Below are positions 1-9,134 of a stretch of 64,000 nucleotides of DNA, piece after piece. A model generated the notes under the pieces. That model ran no database searches and was not told the DNA's origin. It was given only the letters and a program-made list of their open reading frames with translations. The DNA lies in contig NZ_JBBPEU010000001.1 in NCBI RefSeq assembly GCF_040225985.1, positions 372,001-436,000 on the forward strand. The letters run 5' to 3'. Each line of letters starts with the position of its first letter. Within the stretch, counting starts at the first letter, position 1. The position numbers and the translations under genes were made by a program. Source of the DNA: Shimia sp040225985. Lineage in GTDB: Bacteria > Pseudomonadota > Alphaproteobacteria > Rhodobacterales > Rhodobacteraceae.

Positions 1-242
1 GTACCGCACCGCATGTTGTCCGAATTTCTGAAGACAACAAAGTAATATTCAGACCCTGCTGCTTCTCGTTCCTTATACCGACGAATCCATGCGCGTTGGT
101 CGTCTGCCGTGCCAGTCACTTGTGACAAGTGGGCATTGTAGCGTGCATCGTTGCGCAGCCCCCAGATGTATTCAGCATCTGCTTCTTCAACGACCCGGAG
201 GGTCAGGTTGTAGCCAATTACTTCGCCGCTCTTGTTTTCCAT
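1..242 (-). CDS. GNAT-family N-acetyltransferase, 3' end outside the window
   Basis: The minus strand from 242 reads about 80 codons without a stop and runs off the window edge. The ATG at 242-240 follows a GGAGGA ribosome-binding site at about 246-251. The product begins MENKSGEVIGYNLTLRVV and continues with EEADAEYIWGLRND and a DDQRAWIRRY segment, the usual N-terminal layout of RimJ/PseH-like GNAT domains. It lies 71 bases downstream of the large glycosyltransferase gene on the same strand. Inference: it could acylate the amino sugar made by fdtA/fdtB, the step done by a different fold (FdtC/QdtC) in the described pathways. The acetyl-CoA-binding half is not visible. Confidence 0.72.
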   Translation of the reverse strand, partial: MENKSGEVIGYNLTLRVVEEADAEYIWGLRNDARYNAHLSQVTGTADDQRAWIRRYKEREAAGSEYYFVVFRNSDNMRCG

Positions 243-313
243 CTTGTCCTCCGGTTTTCTCTTTGTGTGTCGTTATGTGCTTCAACTCAGAGCAAGGATC
301 GCGTCTTTATACC

Positions 314-3300
314 CTAAACACCAGTTTCATTCCGCGTGTCGAATGTGTTCAAAGCGTCTACAATCGCATCCTGCATCGCAAGCGAGAAATCCGGGTTTGC
401 GACAAAAATCGGGTTCTTCGCCGCATCCTGAATATCTCGCGAGAGTTGCTCCAAACCAGCGCGGTCTCGTGCCAATTCGCCGACAAGCGTGACATAATCA
501 TCAGGTGTCGAAGCAAGCGTCTGGTCAAAGCCGAGCGATTTCACCAAGAACTGGTCGATAGAACGCGTATTGCGCCGACGCAGCACGATTGGTGGTGTGC
601 CATAGATTAACGCCAGATGGGTCATCGTGGCACCGCCATGCGGGAAGGACGAAAGATAGATGTCCGAAAGTGACAATGCGGCTTCCGCCTCGGCGACACT
701 CAGCTCGCTCAGAACAATGACATTGTCCAGTGAGATACCAACTTCTTCAGCGGCCTCGGTTAGCTGTCTGTTGAACACAAAGGCTTGGCTGCGCCCCGCC
801 CACCCGGGGTTGTAAGGCGCAAAGAGAAGCTTGCCGTTAGGCACCTCTGCCAACGCGCGCAACATCGTGACCAGACACTCGTGACGCAGCTTTTGCGAAG
901 ACCCGCCGTTTATCATAACGAAATCGTCTTCCCCGAGTCCCAAAGACGCACGGTCAAACGTCGGTTTCGGCTTCGGCTTCAGGGAGTTGAGGTAGTTGAT
1001 GACGGGCCCGTCAATGCGAAGTATCTTTTCAAAGTAGTCTTCATCCGAAACCTCCGCAGCCGCATCATCGCTGAGGCCAGTGAGGAAATAATCGAAAGAC
1101 GGGAAGCCGGGGGACATCGGAAGGTGGGAATTCAACACCATCTGAATGGGTGCAACCCGATGGTAAAGCGCGATCTCCTGTTCACGCACACCAAATGTCG
1201 TGGCGTTTGCATAGAGGAACACATCAAGGTCATCGGCCAGTATGGTTTCGCGCATGTCATGCGGATCGTTTGAAACGATACGGCGATGATCGATTGCCTT
1301 ATCAAAGACGCGGTCGAATTGCTCATCTTCGGCGACAACACGATCGTGGAAACCTACGGAATAGGCGAAAACCTCGAACTTTTTGTGGTCAAAGGATTTG
1401 AAAAACGCTGCGACGGCTTCACTATCAGGGCCTTTTGCAAAGGTTCGGCAAAGGATACCAACTCGGATGCGACCCTGCGAAAGGTCATCAGGCCGAGGTT
1501 TCTGCCGCGCCAGCGGACCGGTCCGCGATGCAACCTGTTCCAAAAGACGGTTACGCGCGGCCAGTACCGGCTTCAAGGGTTCACCGACCAGAAGAAGCTG
1601 CCCAAGGTCAATCCGGGCCGCCGTGTCGGCAATCATCTTGCGAACAGCCATCGGGTTTTCTGGGGCAAGATGTACGGCTAGCCAATCGAGATAGGTAGCT
1701 ACAAATCCAACATATCCAGCGTCATCCCCGTCGCGGAACAGGACAGGCGGTGTAGACAGCCAGTTCAGATAAAGACCGCGGTAGCGTTCTTCGATTTGTC
1801 CGATGTCGGCCACGAGGGGCAGCTGCCATGCAGGCACATATAGCATCGCAGCTGCAAGCATGCGTGCAAAATTGCCGTCACCTTCTTCGTCATTGCCGTC
1901 GTCGTCGGCTTCCTGGCTTTCGAGACCGCTTTCGCCTTTCGACAGATCGTCAAAGTAGCTTTTGATTTCTTCGATGATTCTGACTTCATCGTCGCCGAAA
2001 TCGTTTATTGCAAAGAACCCAGAGCGTACATTGGCATAGAAGTGAGCAAAAAAACCGTGACCCAGCAGCCTGTCAATTTCGGCTTGCTCAAGGTTCATCA
2101 GAAGTTCGCCGAGCTGAGCCCGCATTTCTATGACGCGTTCGTTAAACCCGTCCGGTGTTGGCGTTGACAGAATGCCCCACGCACCGGTCACGACGTCTGC
2201 CTGATGGTTCAGGTCGAACAACTCGTTCAAAAGAATGTGGGCTTTCGTCGTGTCGGACTCGACCTCTTCAAGATCTTGCGAGTGTGGATAGAAAGGCGTG
2301 ATGAGGTTTGTCGGAACCGTAAAGTCTTCATGTGCTTCAGGTACGTTCCCGGGGGCAGAACCCGCGACCCGCCATCCGGCGATATTGATCACTTCGTGCC
2401 CGAGGAGTTTACCGAGAGCGCTCCACAAATAGAAGTTTGTGCCTTTCGCATTCGAGAAAAGCGCCAAGATACGGCTGCTTTCAGGCGCAAAAAGCATATT
2501 GGTCAGGTGTGCGCCGCTTTGTGCAACAATCTCACAACGGGCGCGTCCGAAGAGTTGAACCTGATCGGCGAAATGCAGCGCGCCGCAGCGCACCACGTCA
2601 AATCCGCGGGTTACCAGTGCGTTCTGCACTTCTTCCGGATTCAGGATTTTCCGAATGGCGCCGTCGCGACGCAAGTAAAGATGCTGCTCATCTTCCGGAG
2701 TTGAAAGGGCCCGCCCCAACTCGGCAATTTTGCGCACCATGATCGGGTGAAAACGCAGAGCATCCGCAGGCGGCATTTCATTTTCAAAAGCGTCATGGAT
2801 GAGGTTTGGCATGCTGCCCACAAACAGCCTACCCACCTTTACCGACAGGTTTCGTGCCAAGCGCAGAACGGGGTACTCGGGTAGAAACAGGCGAAGGGCT
2901 TGATAATGCTGGTCCGGCATGTCCTGATCCGCAAGGATCGGCGTGCCTCTAGGGGCCAATTCTACGGCCAGTAGAATGCGCGGCAGAACTTCCATCAGGA
3001 AGTGGAAGTAATTGTGGCTGTAGGTGCCAGATGCGAGAATGCCGGTCGGGAATATTTGGGCGGAACGGTAGCGGCGCAAAAGCACCTTGCCGTTGGCAAC
3101 CGAGACCACCGCGGCATTCTCTTTGACCCGCATTATTTCAGGATCAAATCCAACCAAACCGGGATCAACCCATTGCCCGTCCTCTGAAATGAAACCGTCA
3201 TTTCCCGGAACAAGTGTCGCGTCATGATAGACTGATGCCGAACCTGCAGGCGCCAGATACTCACCGCTTTTGGGGGCGATATGAGTTTGCGACACCACCG

Positions 3301-6073
3301 ACGGACGGTCCACAAACACGGTTTCCTCGGGAAAAATCTCGCGAGATTCCTGCGCGCCTTCAGTGCCGCAGGTAAATTGGCGCGTCTCGGTCACCAGCAT
3401 CGGGTTTTCAGGCGCGGTGTCAGGATGCATAGAGGACGCAAGCATGTCTGCTGCGGCATCATCGCCACCCATCTCAAACAGGTGGATAGCCGTTTTCCTG
3501 GATATGTCACGCAACCCCTCGTTCATGGGAAGGCTTGTGTGGAAAAGCGACATGCCCTTGGACAGGTAGTCAAGGATCGCTGAGCCGCCACCCTTGCCAA
3601 GGAAGCTCTGGAAGTAATGACGCGTATCAAAGGCAGGGTGTGCGACGCGGTTTTCTTTTTCGCCGTGGCGGAGGAAGTGAACCAAGGGGTTCATGCTGTT
3701 AGCGCGCAGATCCGGGTATTTAAACAGGTAATGCTGCACCGAGAACAAAGGATGTGGGTCGATGTTATGGGCTGCACCGGATTCAATAAAGTATTCTGTT
3801 GGTGTAATCGGGAGCGTCGAGACAAATGGGGCCTGTTTCAGAATATGCTGTCGCTGGACCAACGGATGCGTGTCCACGTCCAAATCATTTCTTGCGGCGT
3901 GCCTAAGAACGGTATCCGCCGCGACCAATGTTCCGGGTCGCATGCGCTCTACATGCGTGATCGAAATAAGCGGGTGTGGGTTCTGTTCGGTCAGGTTGCC
4001 TTCGATCAAATGCGCCCAAAGCAGGTTTGGTGCGGCATTTGGATAGCGTGATCGTGCACGTTGGCCAAAACACTCGGGATCAAAAATTCGGCTGCTTGTG
4101 ATCGCGTTCTTTGCGGGATGAACCCCACAAATGAAGTTCAGTACATGTGTGAACTGATCAGGCCCGCGAGGCGCAATCAAGTCAGGTTTGATCAGAGGGT
4201 GGGGGCTTAGTCCGTCCTGAGCCCCCGACGTGAGGTAGTGCACCAGCAAAGGCTGGCCTTCGGGCACGAGCTTTGCCTGTCGGGAATAATGGCGCGGATC
4301 GAAAAACATGTGTGGGCGGACCCGGTCACGCGCCTTGAGATAGCGTACGAGAATCGAGTCTTCGACCGCATCACCGGTCGCAGGTTCCCAGATCCCAGCC
4401 TCGGCCATGGAGGTACGACACAGAAGAGGATCGAACAGCACGTGTGGCCGGATACCACGGGACTCACCGCGCTCGATGTAGTGCGTCAGGGGTGCGTCTT
4501 CTGCTAGCTTATGTTCACGGCTGGACAGTTGCGAAAGATAGTACCCCGGATCAAAAAGCGGATTGGGAACGCGGTGCTCACTTTCTCCGTAAAGCAGATA
4601 GTGTTCATACGGCTCTACCCCGCTCTCAACGAGGTCCGGGTTCATGCCGAGGTAGTGTTCCGTATCCAGCAGCGCCTTGATGATCGTTTCGCGGTTTTCG
4701 CCGATTCCAGAAGGTCGCTGCACTTCGGTTGCATTGATCAGCGCGCGCAGCCTGTTGGAGAATTTTGTCCCCGATGCCTTGGAATTAAACCATAGGCGTG
4801 AGGACGCGGACATGTCTCGCAGTTTTTGGGTGCCACTCTTCTGCCAGAACGAGGCAAGAAGGTCACTGAATTGATCGGGGTCTTCCCACACAAGCACATC
4901 ATTTGGGGCATGGGTAAGTCCCGAAGTATATCGGCTCGCCTCGTCTTCGCCGCCGCCATAAACGGCAATGGGAATACCGGCATAGGCAGCCTCAACAATT
5001 GTGAGGCCCCCACCGATCGGGAAGGACGTCACGAACAGTCCTACTTTGTAGGCAAGAAGCGTCTCAGCAACAGAGCGTACTTCGTTGACCAGCCAAAGCC
5101 GTTCGCTCGAGATGCCCTCTTCTTTCAGCTCGGCAAGGATGTTCTTCCTGAGGCTGTCGGTGAGTGGCCCGATATGCAGGTGCCGACCGTGCGTGACATT
5201 CAGGATCCGCGCGATCATTTTAGGGAGGCCAAGCTCTCCCTTTTCAAGGAATTTGTGATAGCCGCCACAGGTTGCTGTAATCAGTGACCCTGTTGCAAAA
5301 AAGTCCCTGTCTTCTTTTTCAATCAACGCCGTCAGTTCCGGCTGGATGGGGGGATCAAGAAGCTCGGGGTTGAACGAAAGAGGCAGCACATGCACGCTAT
5401 AATCTTGGCGCAGATCAAGGATACGTTCTTTTTGCTCGGGGCGTATGGCAATATGTGTCGCCGTTTCGAGATCAAGCCCGACACTTGCCACAGTGTCAGC
5501 GTGGTGCACGACATAGGCGCGTTTACCGTAGCCACCCGCAAACTCGCTCAAGGCAACCGCCGCCAAGACATCCTCGGGATGAGGTAGGATGAAAAGCCGT
5601 TGCGCCACGAAACAGGACAGCTTTTCACGCAGCCACAACATGCGGTCGAATTTGCCCAACGAGGGGTCGGGGTAGATCGGAAAGCCGCCCGCCGCGGTGA
5701 TGCTCTCGATGCCGAACTGACGACTGTTTTCAAAAGCCCCCGTGAACAGGACGATATGGCGTTCCTGTGGGCGTGTTGCGATCATCTGCTTGATCAGCTT
5801 GCCGTGGCCACCTGTTTGGTAGATCTCGCTGACCACGTAAAGATTGGTGGGACGATCAAAGCTGATTGGCTCTGACGTGATGGGAACCTGGGCTTTGACT
5901 AAGTCGGACAGAGCGCGACATTCAACGTCGAGATCCTCAAGAAAGACGCCGACTTTGTTGGCTTCATCCTTGACACGCGCCCTTGCCCGAGAAGACAACA
6001 ACTCGAGCGACTGCGCCAAGTTCTTGTCCTGTTCAAAGAAGTGAGAGGACGTGGGGTGGGCAATCTTGTTCAT
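314..6073 (-). CDS. Multi-domain glycosyltransferase (GT4-like, GT61-like and SPINDLY/OGT-like modules)
   Basis: A 1919-residue cytosolic-looking protein without signal peptide. Residues about 75-450 look like a GT-B group 1 glycosyltransferase, with GGGLTIVEAAYAGIPIAVYG near 354-373. Residues about 465-840 hold degenerate repeats built on HPLFDxxHYL and PLxHYLxxG. Residues about 920-1235 match the GT61/DUF563 type (GTYSHNYFHFLMEVLPRIL at 1017-1035; QSGAHLTNMLFAP near 1185). An acidic linker lies near 1385-1400. Residues about 1535-1900 resemble the catalytic half of SPINDLY/OGT proteins (SHLPMSPGFPSFDYFLTG near 1649; SSFPHGGATMTHLALIYGTP near 1808). It starts 21 bases after fdtB, so it is very likely co-transcribed. 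Linkages and acceptor cannot be read from the sequence. Confidence 0.88.
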   Translation of the reverse strand: MNKIAHPTSSHFFEQDKNLAQSLELLSSRARARVKDEANKVGVFLEDLDVECRALSDLVKAQVPITSEPISFDRPTNLYVVSEIYQTGGHGKLIKQMIATRPQERHIVLFTGAFENSRQFGIESITAAGGFPIYPDPSLGKFDRMLWLREKLSCFVAQRLFILPHPEDVLAAVALSEFAGGYGKRAYVVHHADTVASVGLDLETATHIAIRPEQKERILDLRQDYSVHVLPLSFNPELLDPPIQPELTALIEKEDRDFFATGSLITATCGGYHKFLEKGELGLPKMIARILNVTHGRHLHIGPLTDSLRKNILAELKEEGISSERLWLVNEVRSVAETLLAYKVGLFVTSFPIGGGLTIVEAAYAGIPIAVYGGGEDEASRYTSGLTHAPNDVLVWEDPDQFSDLLASFWQKSGTQKLRDMSASSRLWFNSKASGTKFSNRLRALINATEVQRPSGIGENRETIIKALLDTEHYLGMNPDLVESGVEPYEHYLLYGESEHRVPNPLFDPGYYLSQLSSREHKLAEDAPLTHYIERGESRGIRPHVLFDPLLCRTSMAEAGIWEPATGDAVEDSILVRYLKARDRVRPHMFFDPRHYSRQAKLVPEGQPLLVHYLTSGAQDGLSPHPLIKPDLIAPRGPDQFTHVLNFICGVHPAKNAITSSRIFDPECFGQRARSRYPNAAPNLLWAHLIEGNLTEQNPHPLISITHVERMRPGTLVAADTVLRHAARNDLDVDTHPLVQRQHILKQAPFVSTLPITPTEYFIESGAAHNIDPHPLFSVQHYLFKYPDLRANSMNPLVHFLRHGEKENRVAHPAFDTRHYFQSFLGKGGGSAILDYLSKGMSLFHTSLPMNEGLRDISRKTAIHLFEMGGDDAAADMLASSMHPDTAPENPMLVTETRQFTCGTEGAQESREIFPEETVFVDRPSVVSQTHIAPKSGEYLAPAGSASVYHDATLVPGNDGFISEDGQWVDPGLVGFDPEIMRVKENAAVVSVANGKVLLRRYRSAQIFPTGILASGTYSHNYFHFLMEVLPRILLAVELAPRGTPILADQDMPDQHYQALRLFLPEYPVLRLARNLSVKVGRLFVGSMPNLIHDAFENEMPPADALRFHPIMVRKIAELGRALSTPEDEQHLYLRRDGAIRKILNPEEVQNALVTRGFDVVRCGALHFADQVQLFGRARCEIVAQSGAHLTNMLFAPESSRILALFSNAKGTNFYLWSALGKLLGHEVINIAGWRVAGSAPGNVPEAHEDFTVPTNLITPFYPHSQDLEEVESDTTKAHILLNELFDLNHQADVVTGAWGILSTPTPDGFNERVIEMRAQLGELLMNLEQAEIDRLLGHGFFAHFYANVRSGFFAINDFGDDEVRIIEEIKSYFDDLSKGESGLESQEADDDGNDEEGDGNFARMLAAAMLYVPAWQLPLVADIGQIEERYRGLYLNWLSTPPVLFRDGDDAGYVGFVATYLDWLAVHLAPENPMAVRKMIADTAARIDLGQLLLVGEPLKPVLAARNRLLEQVASRTGPLARQKPRPDDLSQGRIRVGILCRTFAKGPDSEAVAAFFKSFDHKKFEVFAYSVGFHDRVVAEDEQFDRVFDKAIDHRRIVSNDPHDMRETILADDLDVFLYANATTFGVREQEIALYHRVAPIQMVLNSHLPMSPGFPSFDYFLTGLSDDAAAEVSDEDYFEKILRIDGPVINYLNSLKPKPKPTFDRASLGLGEDDFVMINGGSSQKLRHECLVTMLRALAEVPNGKLLFAPYNPGWAGRSQAFVFNRQLTEAAEEVGISLDNVIVLSELSVAEAEAALSLSDIYLSSFPHGGATMTHLALIYGTPPIVLRRRNTRSIDQFLVKSLGFDQTLASTPDDYVTLVGELARDRAGLEQLSRDIQDAAKNPIFVANPDFSLAMQDAIVDALNTFDTRNETGV

Positions 6074-6094
6074 TTTTACGTCCTGGTTTTGAAC

Positions 6095-7210
6095 TTAGAG
6101 TTTAGTACGCTCGCGAGCGACCTGATCAATGATCCGCGCGATTTCACCTGCCTGATCCAGACTCAGATGTGGGCCGATAGGCAAGCTAAGACAGGTGCGG
6201 CAAATCTCTTCGGTCACGGGGTAAGACTGATCCCCGAACTCATTCCGGAAAGCGCCGCTGTGATGGTTGGCGATCGGATAGTGCATGGCGGTCGGAACGC
6301 CTTGTTCGAGCAGAGCTTGATGGAGCCCTTGTCTGTCGTCATTACGCACAACAAACAGGTGCCAGGATGACTCTACGCCTTCTGCCAATACAGGTAGGGT
6401 AAGACCCGGAGTCTCAGCCAGAACCTCCTGATACACAGACGCGATTTCGCCGCGTCGGGCATTCCACTCGTCAAGCTTGCGCAGCTTGACGGACAGCATT
6501 GCGGCCTGCATCGGGTCCAGACGGGAGTTGCCGCCAACTTCGTCATGTTGGTATTTAACCTTGGAACCATAGTTGCCCAGCAACCGGATACGGTCTGCCA
6601 GTTCGGCATCGTCGGTGACGACGCCACCGCCATCCCCGAAAGCACCAAGATTTTTTCCTGGATAGAAGCTGAACCCTGCGACGTGACCAAGTTTACCAGT
6701 GCGCAGATTGTTGTCGCGTGCGCCGTGGGCTTGTGCCGCGTCTTCAATGATTTTGAGATCGTATTTCTCAGCGAGTTGACGCAAAGGTTCCGCCTTTACC
6801 GGCTGTCCATACAGATGCACCGGCATGATTGCCTTGGTACGCTCGGTGATCGCGGCCTCAATAAGCGCGATATCGATGTTCATCGTGACCGGATCTGCAT
6901 CAACCGGCACAGGTGTTGCGCCCGCTTGGGAAGCTGCCAGCCAGGTTGCGATAAAGGTATTGGCAGGCACGATGACCTCGTCACCATCACCAATTTCCAT
7001 GGCGCGCAGGGCCAGAATCAAAGCTTCAAGCCCGTTGCCTACGCCGACGCTATAGTCTGCGCCGCAATATGCCGCAAATTCAGATTCAAAGGCCGAAACA
7101 GCATCGCCGCCGATATACATGCCCGAGTCCATGACATGGTGATAAGCAGCGTCGAGTTCTTCTTTGAGGGATGTGTAAGTAAAGCCAACGTCGAGGAAAG
7201 AGTATTTCAA
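6095..7210 (-). CDS. fdtB: DegT/DnrJ/EryC1/StrS sugar aminotransferase (FdtB/QdtB-like)
   Basis: A 371-residue PLP-dependent aminotransferase of the usual family length. It carries DEVIVPANTFIATWLAA in the N-terminal part, the PLP-contacting EDAAQAHGA (Asp157) and the Schiff-base lysine in SFYPGKNLGA (Lys186). Known family members transfer an amino group from glutamate to a 3-keto or 4-keto dTDP-sugar. Its position 20 bases after the 3,4-ketoisomerase gene points to the 3-keto sugar, giving dTDP-3-amino-3,6-dideoxyhexose (Fuc3N or Qui3N). The choice between these depends on the isomerase and is not decided here. The gene symbol is by analogy. Confidence 0.85.
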   Translation of the reverse strand: MKYSFLDVGFTYTSLKEELDAAYHHVMDSGMYIGGDAVSAFESEFAAYCGADYSVGVGNGLEALILALRAMEIGDGDEVIVPANTFIATWLAASQAGATPVPVDADPVTMNIDIALIEAAITERTKAIMPVHLYGQPVKAEPLRQLAEKYDLKIIEDAAQAHGARDNNLRTGKLGHVAGFSFYPGKNLGAFGDGGGVVTDDAELADRIRLLGNYGSKVKYQHDEVGGNSRLDPMQAAMLSVKLRKLDEWNARRGEIASVYQEVLAETPGLTLPVLAEGVESSWHLFVVRNDDRQGLHQALLEQGVPTAMHYPIANHHSGAFRNEFGDQSYPVTEEICRTCLSLPIGPHLSLDQAGEIARIIDQVARERTKL

Positions 7211-7230
7211 AGCTTCAAGCCTTTTCGAGT

Positions 7231-7656
7231 TTAGTCTGAGTCCTTGTTCAGCGCCCAGGCGCTAAAGTCCTCGAATGTGTACAAATAGTCTTCTACTTCG
7301 TAGGGTCGCGATGCCAGCACGCACAGGATAGACTGTTGCGCACCGAACTTGATGCTGCGCCACATTCCGGGCGGCACGTAAAGACCGACCTTCGGGCTGT
7401 CGAGGTGGAAGTGGTATTCGTTTGTGCCATCGTTGAGCGTGACATCGCACATGCCGTGCATGGAGATCATGATTTGCTCAAGCTTCTTGTGACCGTGTTC
7501 GCCGCGCACGATGTCTTTCGGCGTGTCGTACAGATAGTAGATACGCTTGATCGAGAAAGGCAGTTGGTCGCCTTCAATCACACCGAGAGCTCCGCGACCG
7601 TCGAGGTGTGTGGCGCAGTCAATGAGTTTCGGTTTCAAGAGCTCGTTCACGTTCAT
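7231..7656 (-). CDS. fdtA: dTDP-4-keto-6-deoxyglucose 3,4-ketoisomerase (FdtA/QdtA/WxcM-like cupin)
   Basis: A 141-residue single-domain cupin. It shows DGRGALGVIEG, the PFSIKRIYYLYDTP strand, and RGEHGHKKLEQIMI with paired histidines, then YVPPGMWRSI, all typical of the FdtA/QdtA family. The reaction moves the keto group of dTDP-4-keto-6-deoxy-D-glucose from C4 to C3. The substrate is the product of RfbB, encoded upstream, so the rhamnose and amino-sugar routes branch at this intermediate. It is the first gene of its operon; about 600 bases of non-coding DNA lie upstream. Confidence 0.85.
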   Translation of the reverse strand: MNVNELLKPKLIDCATHLDGRGALGVIEGDQLPFSIKRIYYLYDTPKDIVRGEHGHKKLEQIMISMHGMCDVTLNDGTNEYHFHLDSPKVGLYVPPGMWRSIKFGAQQSILCVLASRPYEVEDYLYTFEDFSAWALNKDSD

Positions 7657-7698
7657 TCCTCACAACGTTTGGGACGTTCCAAATTAGCACACTAAAAA

Positions 7699-7725
7699 GT
7701 TTTGTTCGTCATGTTTAAACAAAAT
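7699..7725. promoter_or_regulatory. Inverted motif upstream of fdtA, shared with the rfbC upstream region
   Basis: On the minus strand it reads GATTTTGTT, 7 spacer bases, then GACGAACAAAAC, counting one base beyond 7725. The cores TTTTGTT and AACAAAA form an inverted repeat. It ends about 43 bases before the fdtA start codon. The same two blocks occur exactly, with a 4-base spacer, at 12353-12376 upstream of rfbC. A regulator binding site is inferred; the protein is unknown. Confidence 0.45.
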
Positions 7726-8203
7726 CCGGTCGGAATTTGCAAATAAAGCACGTCCATCTAAGCGGGGCTTAAGGGCATTGCAAGATGGTTTTTCGAGTGA
7801 AAACTGCACCCGCTTTGATTGCTTGAACTTCTTGCCAAGTCTCGGGAAAAAATGGAAATTCCGACTTGCATCCAACAAAAATTCTGCAGCGCAGCTAGAG
7901 GGCATTCAGTGTAGAATTTCAAGAGTCATTGCAGAACGTTGATTCCAAGGGAAATATTCTTGGCTCAAACACGCGATCGGCTCTGGCTGAGGAAAAATTG
8001 GTTGCGATTCTCCTAATCGTGGCAAGCATGCAAAACACTTTCAGATTGTATTTCACTCTATCTCTAAGCGCCAAACCCGCAGTTTAGACTGTTCTTTTGG
8101 GTGCCGTTTCGACATGTGCGTCTGTTCAGCGCACCTTTCATGTGGGGCCAATTGTTGGACGTCGAGTCGGGCAAAAAGCGGTCGGAACGTTGGAGAAACA
8201 CAA

Positions 8204-8234
8204 AAGGGCCAGTCGCTTTCGCTGACTGGCCCTT
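8204..8234 (-). terminator. Rho-independent terminator after rfbA
   Basis: AAGGGCCAGTC (8204-8214) pairs perfectly with GACTGGCCCTT (8224-8234), an 11-base stem with a 9-base loop. Read on the minus strand it is followed by TTTGTG. It lies 24 bases after the rfbA stop codon and separates the rfb operon from the fdt operon. Confidence 0.85.
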
Positions 8235-8258
8235 GCCGGTACTAAGGTGAACGATCCT

Positions 8259-9134
8259 TTAGTCGTTCAGGATGTTCTTGAGGTATTTGCCATATTCATT
8301 CTTTGCATATTTCGCGGCGTAGCTTTCCATCGCCTCACGATCAATCCAACCTTGGTCGAACGCGATTTCTTCGGGGCACCCGGTTTGCAAACCCTGACGC
8401 CGCTCAAGCGTACGCACAAAGTTGCCTGCGTCCAGAAGGCTGCCGTGGGTCCCTGTATCCAGCCACGCATACCCGCGACCCATGCGCTCGACCGAAAGCT
8501 TGCCTTCGTGCAGATACATTTCAAGCAAAGTTGTAATTTCGAGTTCTCCACGCGGCGAAGGTTTGACTTGCTTGGCAAGCTTCGGCGCATCACCATCAAG
8601 GAAGTAAAGCCCCGTCACGGCAAAGTTTGATGGCGGAACTTCTGGCTTCTCGATAATGTGGGTCGCTTGCCCGTTCTCATCGAAATCAACCACGCCGTAT
8701 CTCTCAGGATCTGCGACCCGGTATCCAAATACTGTACCGCCTTCTTTTTGCGCATCAGCCCGGCCAAGGAGTTGCGGCAGACCATGTCCGAAGAAGATAT
8801 TGTCGCCCAGAACCAGGGTCGACGGCGCGCCGTCAAGAAACTCTTCCGCGAGAATATATGCTTGAGCCAGCCCATCTGGGCTTGGTTGTACGATGTAGGT
8901 GAACGACATGCCCCACTGGCTGCCATCGCCGAGGGTCCGTTTGAATTGTTCCTGATCTTGCGGGGTAGTGATGATCGCCACTTCGCGAATGCCTGTCAGC
9001 ATCAGCACACTGATCGGGTAATAAACCATCGGTTTATCATAAATTGGCAGAAGCTGTTTCGAGACACCAATGGTGATCGGATAAAGACGAGTGCCAGAGC
9101 CGCCGGCCAGAATAATACCTTTGCGTTTTTTCAT
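8259..9134 (-). CDS. rfbA: Glucose-1-phosphate thymidylyltransferase
   Basis: A 291-residue nucleotidyltransferase, full length for RmlA. The nucleotide-binding signature GGSGTRLYP lies at residues 11-19, followed by KQLLPIYDKPMVYYP and the metal-binding Asp in LVLGDNIFFG. It joins dTTP and glucose-1-phosphate to dTDP-glucose, the first step for both dTDP-rhamnose and the 3-amino sugar. It is the last gene of the rfb cluster but is separated from rfbD by 415 bases, so it may also have its own promoter. The start is supported by GGAAAAAAT just upstream. Confidence 0.95.
   Translation of the reverse strand: MKKRKGIILAGGSGTRLYPITIGVSKQLLPIYDKPMVYYPISVLMLTGIREVAIITTPQDQEQFKRTLGDGSQWGMSFTYIVQPSPDGLAQAYILAEEFLDGAPSTLVLGDNIFFGHGLPQLLGRADAQKEGGTVFGYRVADPERYGVVDFDENGQATHIIEKPEVPPSNFAVTGLYFLDGDAPKLAKQVKPSPRGELEITTLLEMYLHEGKLSVERMGRGYAWLDTGTHGSLLDAGNFVRTLERRQGLQTGCPEEIAFDQGWIDREAMESYAAKYAKNEYGKYLKNILND

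Larger units (their letters stand above)
7657..8258. other. Non-coding gap between the rfbA end and fdtA start
   Basis: About 600 bases visibly richer in A+T than the flanking genes. A weak 73-codon frame on the minus strand (7905-7684) has no family resemblance and is not called. The supported content is the rfbA terminator at 8204-8234 and the inverted motif at 7699-7725, which probably belongs to the fdtA promoter region. Nothing else was recognised. Confidence 0.6.

Noticed and set aside
7684..7905. 73-codon frame in the fdtA upstream gap
   Set aside because: No ribosome-binding site of note, no similarity I recognise, and it overlaps the shared regulatory motif.
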